Assembly (NCBI GenBank): GCA_002224055.1 | Contig: AZLU01000008.1 | Coordinates: 124,001 to 188,000, forward strand | Direction of reading: 5' to 3' | DNA length: 64,000 nt | DNA from: Pezizomycotina sp. ARF18 | Taxonomy: Eukaryota > Ascomycota | In this document: piece after piece, positions 57,001 through 64,000 of the stretch | Position numbering within the stretch: the stretch's first letter is position 1 | Layout: each line of letters starts with the position of its first letter | The notes under the pieces: generated by a model | Seen by the model: the letters and a program-made list of their open reading frames with translations, nothing else | Told to the model about the DNA's origin: nothing | Databases searched by the model: none | Translations under genes and position numbers: made by a program

Positions 57001-59708
57001 GCATCATATTTTAATCGGCTTTTTTTCATAATTTTTCCATCGTCGGATATTATAATTATAACCAGCACGAAAAGCCTCTCTCTCTATCAGCCTTTTTTTT
57101 TTTCTATATATTCTTCTCCTCAGCCTTCCAAGACAGAATATATCGTCTAATATTCCTTCTTCGCATTTTATTTGCAAATGTGCGAGTGGTATCCCTGGTG
57201 TTTTTTCTCTGCACCGCGGCTAGTTCTTCGCCAAATATTATATATATATACACATATATACATGTCAGATAAAAAGTCATAGGCGCGTATAACGAAGGAT
57301 CCACAAGACGTAACTTTCCTTCTCCGTCTCGACTTGCCGTTCGATGCGCGGGTTGATCCCTTTCGATACCCTTATTTTTTTTTCTCGTTGTTTGTTTTTC
57401 CCAAGCATCTGATACGTTTACGTGGTCACTATAAGATTATGAAGTGTTGCACTGCCGCAATTGCGCGAGATCTCACCAAGGATCTACAAAGTGATATAGA
57501 CAAGGGTTGTCACGACACTTTTAAGGGTTTCCCCCTCCCTGGGAAAGTTGCAAGTCCCCCCCCATCCTTTGTCTGTTTCTGTTTTTTTTCTTTTTTTTTT
57601 TTTTTTTTTTTTTTTCTTAGAGGGAATGTGACAATCGCAAAATAACTTCAGAAGCGTGGATAAAAGGCGACGAGGGGGGAAGAATTATATATAGCCAAGG
57701 CTGATTCTTTGGTGATATATATTTATTGCATTGGCAATCCCTTGGGATTTGAAAGGATCGTAGAAGACATTTGATTTTTTTTTTTTTTTTTTTGAAGTCC
57801 CAGAGATTTCCCGTCCGTTCCCGCTTGGACATGTACTATCTCCCGTGATCCATATGAAACGGACTCGCCTTAATCATTTATAAAAAGAGCGATACGGAAA
57901 TATACCTATTTCTATACGAACAAAGGGGAAGGAACGGGCCAGAGACAGAACAAACAAAAGTAAAGAACGAGGTCGAAGAAAAGAACGCGCGCGATGTCTG
58001 GGTGATGTTTAGGGGGGGTATTTTGAGCATTGAGATAACCACATGTTATATATCTCACCTTTATTCCCTTGATCGTCGTTCGGGATCCCCCAAGGTCTCT
58101 CCTAGCATCGAGACATTTCCCCTGCTTAATGCTTTACCGATATTGTTGTTGTTGTTTTGTTGTTGTTGTTATTTTTGTCCTTTGTTGGCTTCACGTTTTT
58201 TTTTTTTTTTTTTTTTTATCTTTTGCAATCGAAGATACATCTCCTCTAAATGTTACTTGAGTAAGTAATTTCGCCTCTTGTTCTCATTTCGCTTCCAAGT
58301 GGTATTGATAACGCCTTTCTTTGCCCACTCAGTGCTCCGCCGCCACCATTTTTTTTTTTTTTTTTTTTTGTTGATTCTATTGAGAATGATACAGAAGGAA
58401 TAGTTTTGCTCGAGCGTCTGATTTGATTATATATATAATAATACCTTTCCTTTCTCGATCTCGGCCGTTTTGTTTCGTTTGATGGATTGATCGCCGTGTC
58501 GTTAATTGCGGGAGGTTTTCGAGATACTTTGATCTTGGTGTTTTCCACAAGTCTTTTTGTATTTATTATTGAGGGTATTTTTTTTATTTATTTATTTTTT
58601 GAATTTTTTTTTTTTTCATTTCATTTCCCTGACTATCGCCAAAAGGAAAGGAGAAGTAGCCACGACCGGATTTTTGAATATTTAAATAACAGAAAAATTC
58701 TCTCTGCCTCTTTTTTCCTTTGGCAAACCCTCTCGTTACCCCAAAAAAAAAAATTAAAATAAATAAAATTTTTTCATATAATCAATCAATAATAATACCC
58801 CCCCCTCCTTGCATTTTTTTTTTTTTTTTTTTTTTTTTTTGCACCATCGCCATCAACACAAAAACACACGACAAAACAACCAAAACGAACCTCCACCGTC
58901 GTCATCGTCATCATCGCCATCATCATCATCATCATCCTCGAACTCGACATTTCCATCTCGCGACAAAACCACTGCCGACATCATCATCTCTAGAACACGA
59001 TACATAATCTTTCTATAGCGTTCCAAGAATCATCAAGGATACTCTGTGGCCATTTTTTTTTTTTTTTGTATCGTGTCAAAAGCCAAAGATCCATCCCTCA
59101 TTTTGTTACAAACTGGACTCCCGACATACTCCTTTACCGCCATTTCTGTTACCGACGACGAAACCATACCTCACATTGCGCTCGTTCAGGTTCTTATATT
59201 CTGGCTTTACTCCCCCCCACATCGTTTGGACCTGGCTGAGGACGGTGGAAGGACAAGGATAAAAGAGGAGAAACAAAAGGGAAGTCCTTCTATCGCTTCC
59301 GGACATCTAAGACGCCGGTGGATCCGCAACCCCCCCCCCCGTTAAATCACACCTACAAAGAGGCAGTCCTTTTTCTCTGTGGTTTGAAGGGTTCAAAATC
59401 GACTTCAGGCGTATCCTTCTCCTTTAATCCCCCTTTCGCATCCCTCGACGACCGGCCGAAGATGGATCTGAGGTCTATGCTCAATGACTCAGGCGGGCAG
59501 CGTCGCGTCAACCCCCCCCTCCCCCTCCCGCAGCCCCGACCCAAGGAACCCCTCCGCGACTCATCCCCGATCCTATCATCACCCCACCAGCAACAGTTCC
59601 CTCCCGGCCAATTCTCCCTCAGCAGCAGCATCCACAGTATGCTCCGCAGGGTTACCCTCCTCACCTTCAACAGCCGCAAGCTTCCCCCGGGGTCCGCATC
59701 CGTATCAA

Positions 59709-59739
<31 letters not shown>

Positions 59740-61866
59740 CTCACCTCCAAGAGGCTATCCGCCTCAATATCATCCGCAACAACAGCAGCAGCAACAACAA
59801 CCTCATCCTCATCCTCATCCTCAACATCCTCAACATCCGCAACAACAACCACCACAACCCTCAGCAAGGGCATCCTCAACATCCGTACTATCAACAATCT
59901 CCTCCGCTCCAGCACGCGGCCCCTCCCCGCCGTCGCCGAAGCGCCAGCCACAGCCGAGCCATCACAGGTCCAATTCCAATAACTCCCGACCGCAACCTCC
60001 TCCTATAAATCCTCGCAGCAAGGACCTTTCCCGCCTCGCAACAACAGCAGCAACAATCTCCGACGTACGCAAGACCTGGATCCTCCCACTCACAAGCCGG
60101 ATACCCTTTCCAATCGCCGACTCAGCAGCGACCACCTACCGCGCCGGACCCGTGCCTCAATCTCCGCACCAACGCGCCGCGCAACAACCCCCGCTCGTGG
60201 TCAATTCGCGAAACAACCCTCCCAGTCTCCGTACGGCGCGCCAAACTCTGGCACACCTCACTCCGGTGGAGGGCAGCCAATTACGCCGCACCCACTGAGC
60301 GCACATTCGCAGACGTCGCCGTTCATGTCGAACCGGAGTCAGCCGCCAACGCCAACGAGTGGCGTCCGCCTCAACAGTACGGCCCGCATCCCCATCCGCA
60401 GTTACAACAACAACAGCAGCAGCAGCAGCAGCAGCAGCAACACCACCGGCCCGCGTCGGAGGAAGCTTTGGGGCGGCGGTACGGCGGCAGTATTCGCCGC
60501 AGGATGAACGGAGGAGCCTACCTACGAAGGACAATCTTGCAGCAATGTCGCCCCACCGCAACCGCCTTACCCCATCCAGCGACCGACTCATCGCACGGCA
60601 ACGCGCCTCCACAGGCGTCGCCGTCGAGACCAGGGTTTGGAGGAGCCGGCGGGCATAGCACGGGACATATACCGCAACACCAACCGCAGCAACCTCCGCA
60701 GGTGGATTTAAGGCGAGGAGGGGATAGGTTTCAGGACGGCGAGGGCGGATACTCGGGCTTCGCGCAGCCGCACAATCGACAACACCTCGACGCCAAACAG
60801 TGATGGGATGTCAGCGTGAGCCCAAAGACCAGGGTGGCGGAGCCCGTGAAGACGCCCAGAGGCAAGTTATCGATAGGAAGGATTGGCCTTACGTAAGACC
60901 GAAGATGGGACGTGGTCCGAGATTCAGATGACGCAGCAGCAGACTCCGACACGCGGCGCAGCACCTGACGGCGAAAGGACGGAGGCCGATCAGAAGTGGC
61001 AAACAACAGAACCAGCAACAATTACGTCCGAATTCGCGGTCGGGAGATAAAATGGATATCGACCGGAGGGCTCAACCCCCGCAAATCACGCAACGGCGAT
61101 ACGACCCCGACGAGTGTTTCCTCTGCCGGCCTGGGACCTTCGGAACGCGCAAACGGCGTGGTCGATGGCTCTGAGAGGCCGCAAGTTTCTCCGCAGCCAA
61201 CAACACCGTACTCGACGCCACCCAGAACCAGAATGCCAATCCAAACAGATCTCCGATGAGCGCTTCCGACAGCAAATCCCAGACCGGTTCGATGCCGCTG
61301 AAGAGGACGACCACCGAGGATAGGAAGTTCGCCGGCCGCCAAGACAATCCAGATGGGGCGTCCTCGGGTGTGCAGATCAAGGCTGAGCAGAGCCCAACGC
61401 AAGCCGGACCAATGCCATTTTCACAAAAGGGTCCAACTTCGTTTCCCCGCAACTTCCGCCAAAAATCAACATCCCACAAGGTGTCATGCAGCCGTCGGAG
61501 CCCGGGAGCGCGACGGCATCGTCACCGACGGGTCCGCCAAGAAAACGCACTCGGTACGACGAACCCCCTATTTTTGCTAGAAAAGCCTCAAAGAGCTCCT
61601 CCAGCAGCCCTACCGTACAAAATCGACGCCAGCCTGGCCCTGGACCCGGACCAACACCATTAAATCAAGAGCAGAATTCGCAGCAAGAACCACAACCGCA
61701 GCAAAATTCCGGACCTCAACAGCAGCAGCAAGAACAGACCGAAGCTTCTCAGTCACAACAACCTCAGCAACAATCTCAATCTCAACAACAAGCACAGCCC
61801 AGCAACAGCCGCAGCCACAACCAGCCAGCAAGCTCAGCAACCCCAACAGCAACCCAACAGCAACCC

Positions 61867-61900
<34 letters not shown>

Positions 61901-62841
61901 CTCCAATGCCTGCAGGACCTGTTACCAAGCCGGCAGCACCGCCGTCTAAACTGTGGGAACCGACGATCACTAACGTGATTCCGTTTGAGGAACTGACGAA
62001 AGCGGTCGCCGATTTCTTATATCAGCACGTCGTCCTCGTGGACGACCCCCAGCTCACTCGGCGATGCCCCCGGAAGTGCCATGCTCGAAATCGAGGCTAA
62101 GATTGGAACTTTCATGGACAAGAACACGAACCAGCGCTTGATGCTCCCCTGCCTTACGGAGACAATACTTGACATGTCCTCTCCGTACTTGAAGGTCTAC
62201 TTTAAGAGCAGTATGACGGAGGTGCGTACATAAACCCTTTAAATACATCACGTGATCATTCATATTTTTTTTTTTTTTTTTATTTTTGCGTTGAGCTAAC
62301 TTTTCTCTATAGTATCAACACAAGAAAATGAACACCTTCCTGAACAAAGCCTTCGAAGAAGCCCTCCGGCACTCGAAACCTGGCTCGCTGGGCGGATCGA
62401 ACCCCGACCAACCGAACGCTCCCCCTCCCGCTTACCGATGAAATACACCCACCGCCGCGAACGCGATTCCTTCTACGAGCTCCCCGTCGACGCCCTCAAC
62501 AACATCCCCGTCTACGCCCACAACTTTATCAACCCGCAGCACAAGCTCAAGCTCCGCGTCACGACGGACCAGCAGAAAGGAACAGTCCTGAACAAGATCG
62601 TCAAAGCGCGCCTGGCGGATTTAAACGTTTACAGCCCGCGTACGAACTTCGACTGGAGGATAAGCGTGAACATGGAAATGCCGTACGACGGTCCGCTGGA
62701 GGGTTTACGGCAGCAGGTGGATCGGGGCGGAGGCGGGGATCGGAATAAGGACCGCATCGGTTACCAGCACTTGTGTTATACGATTGACCTTACGCAGGTT
62801 ACCAGCAGCGAGGTGAGCAAAAACGAAACTCTCCATGTCTC

Positions 62842-62873
<32 letters not shown>

Positions 62874-64000
62874 CTGCCACAAGGCATAGTAATTGGAACT
62901 TTTAACTAACATCACGTGATTTTAACTTTGTAGCACAAGGGACCCGGCGCGAAAAAGGAGCACGAGCTCGAGGTCGAAGTGTCCTCCAGCAAGCTGCGGG
63001 AGCACGGCCTACTGATCCGCAACAACAAATCGAACGCGTACGAGGATATCGTCCGCGGCTTCTGCGATAACGTTAGGTGCTGGTTAGGGAGCTCGGCGTC
63101 AGCGAGAGGGGGTGATGGGGTAGCATTTTCTTTCTTTCTTTTTCTTTTATTTGTTCTTTTTTTTTTTTCTTTCTTTATTATTTCCTTGTAATCATCGGAG
63201 AAGGGTTGGCCCTTTTTTTTTTCTTTTTTTTCTTGTTCTTTTTATGATGAGAATGACATGCCTTCGTTTGGAGTCTTTTTGTGCCTTTTCGAAGAAAAAG
63301 GGAAAAGATATATTATTTGTTCCATTGTACATATCACATAACACTACTTACCACTTACTAGTAGTATCACTTCGGGGGGGGGGGAGGAAACATTTACTCT
63401 TTTTCCTCTTCGTATTCCGACCATTTTTTGTTACCTTTCTTTCGTTGCACAGGACAGTAATGGTCATTTTAGTAAACAAGTCTGCCCCCCTCCCAAACCC
63501 TTTTTCTATAACGGAAAACATACGATATCAAGCTTATAATCATTTATTTTTATTTTTCATTCCCCTGTACTATTTGTCTCTGGTTTTAAAATCTCTTCTC
63601 CTCACTCGTTATATGCATCATTACTACCATGTTGTTGGTATGTGACGCGTTTTTGTTCGATGCATTACTTCTTTTGTTTTTTTTTTTTTTTTTTTTTTTC
63701 TTTTCACACCATTAGCTCCTAACTCACATACTACTAATCTGAAATGAAAAAGCGACTGCCTTTCCGTCAGGGTAGCTAGCTGTATGCTATACATCTGCAA
63801 CTTTTGGAGTATTCCTCTGAGATCGTCTAGCTAGCTTAGGAGAGCCAGTAAAAACAGTATGCCGAAAAGTGACCAAGATAAAACATATTACGGGTATCCT
63901 TATATAGACGCCCTTTTTTTAAGCGCTTTTAACGCCGTTACTATTTGGGACAATACTCTAATATATATATATATATATATATATGTTTCTTTGTATTTGG

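Overview
This window is nuclear DNA of a filamentous ascomycete (Pezizomycotina). The genes have short introns of about 50-120 bases with GTRNGT donors and CTAAC/CTRAC branch sites. The families are typical of filamentous fungi: SAT4/rhodopsin-type membrane protein, HSPA12-like Hsp70, CHAT-TPR protein, secreted cupredoxin, DUF7029/DUF7223-type secreted protein, and a Cet1-type RNA triphosphatase with a long Gln-rich N-terminus. I cannot name the genus.

Layout. 0-0.5 kb is the 3' end of a SAT4-like gene. 1.0-12.5 kb holds two tandem copies of a two-gene unit; each has an HSPA12-like Hsp70 gene on the minus strand and a divergent coiled-coil gene on the plus strand. Unit 1 (1.0-6.6 kb) is decayed and unit 2 (7.4-12.5 kb) is nearly whole. 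15.0-19.1 kb is a large TPR-CHAT (caspase/separase-like) gene. 19.1-30.7 kb is an AT-rich gene-poor tract with one small two-exon gene (26.5 kb), a probable solo LTR fossil and a 380-base inverted-repeat element. 30.7-33.3 kb is a secreted DUF7223-type protein. 34.7-36.4 kb is a membrane-anchored cupredoxin. A MITE lies at 39.1 kb, an alpha/beta hydrolase at 39.7-40.9 kb and a PAP2 lipid phosphatase at 43.1-44.5 kb. Four unrecognised genes lie at 47-52 kb. 53.4-54.8 kb is an M35-like metallopeptidase. 59.5-63.1 kb is the mRNA-capping RNA 5'-triphosphatase, preceded by about 4.5 kb of pyrimidine-rich non-coding DNA.

Two points matter for any reader. First, almost every long gene here changes frame at a homopolymer that is one base too short, always a loss. 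Because this includes the capping enzyme, which should be essential, I read it as systematic under-calling of homopolymers in the assembly, not as decay. Genes are therefore given as whole spans, and most breaks are probably artefacts. The first Hsp70 copy also carries in-frame stops that under-calling cannot explain, so it is probably a true pseudogene.

Second, the best candidate for an undescribed system is the duplicated Hsp70-like/coiled-coil pair. Unit 1 has a canonical heat-shock element between the divergent genes, and the pair lies beside a CHAT protease gene. A chaperone-ATPase, a dedicated coiled-coil partner and a caspase-like protease together would suit a stress- or non-self-triggered pathway. 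That functional link is inference only.
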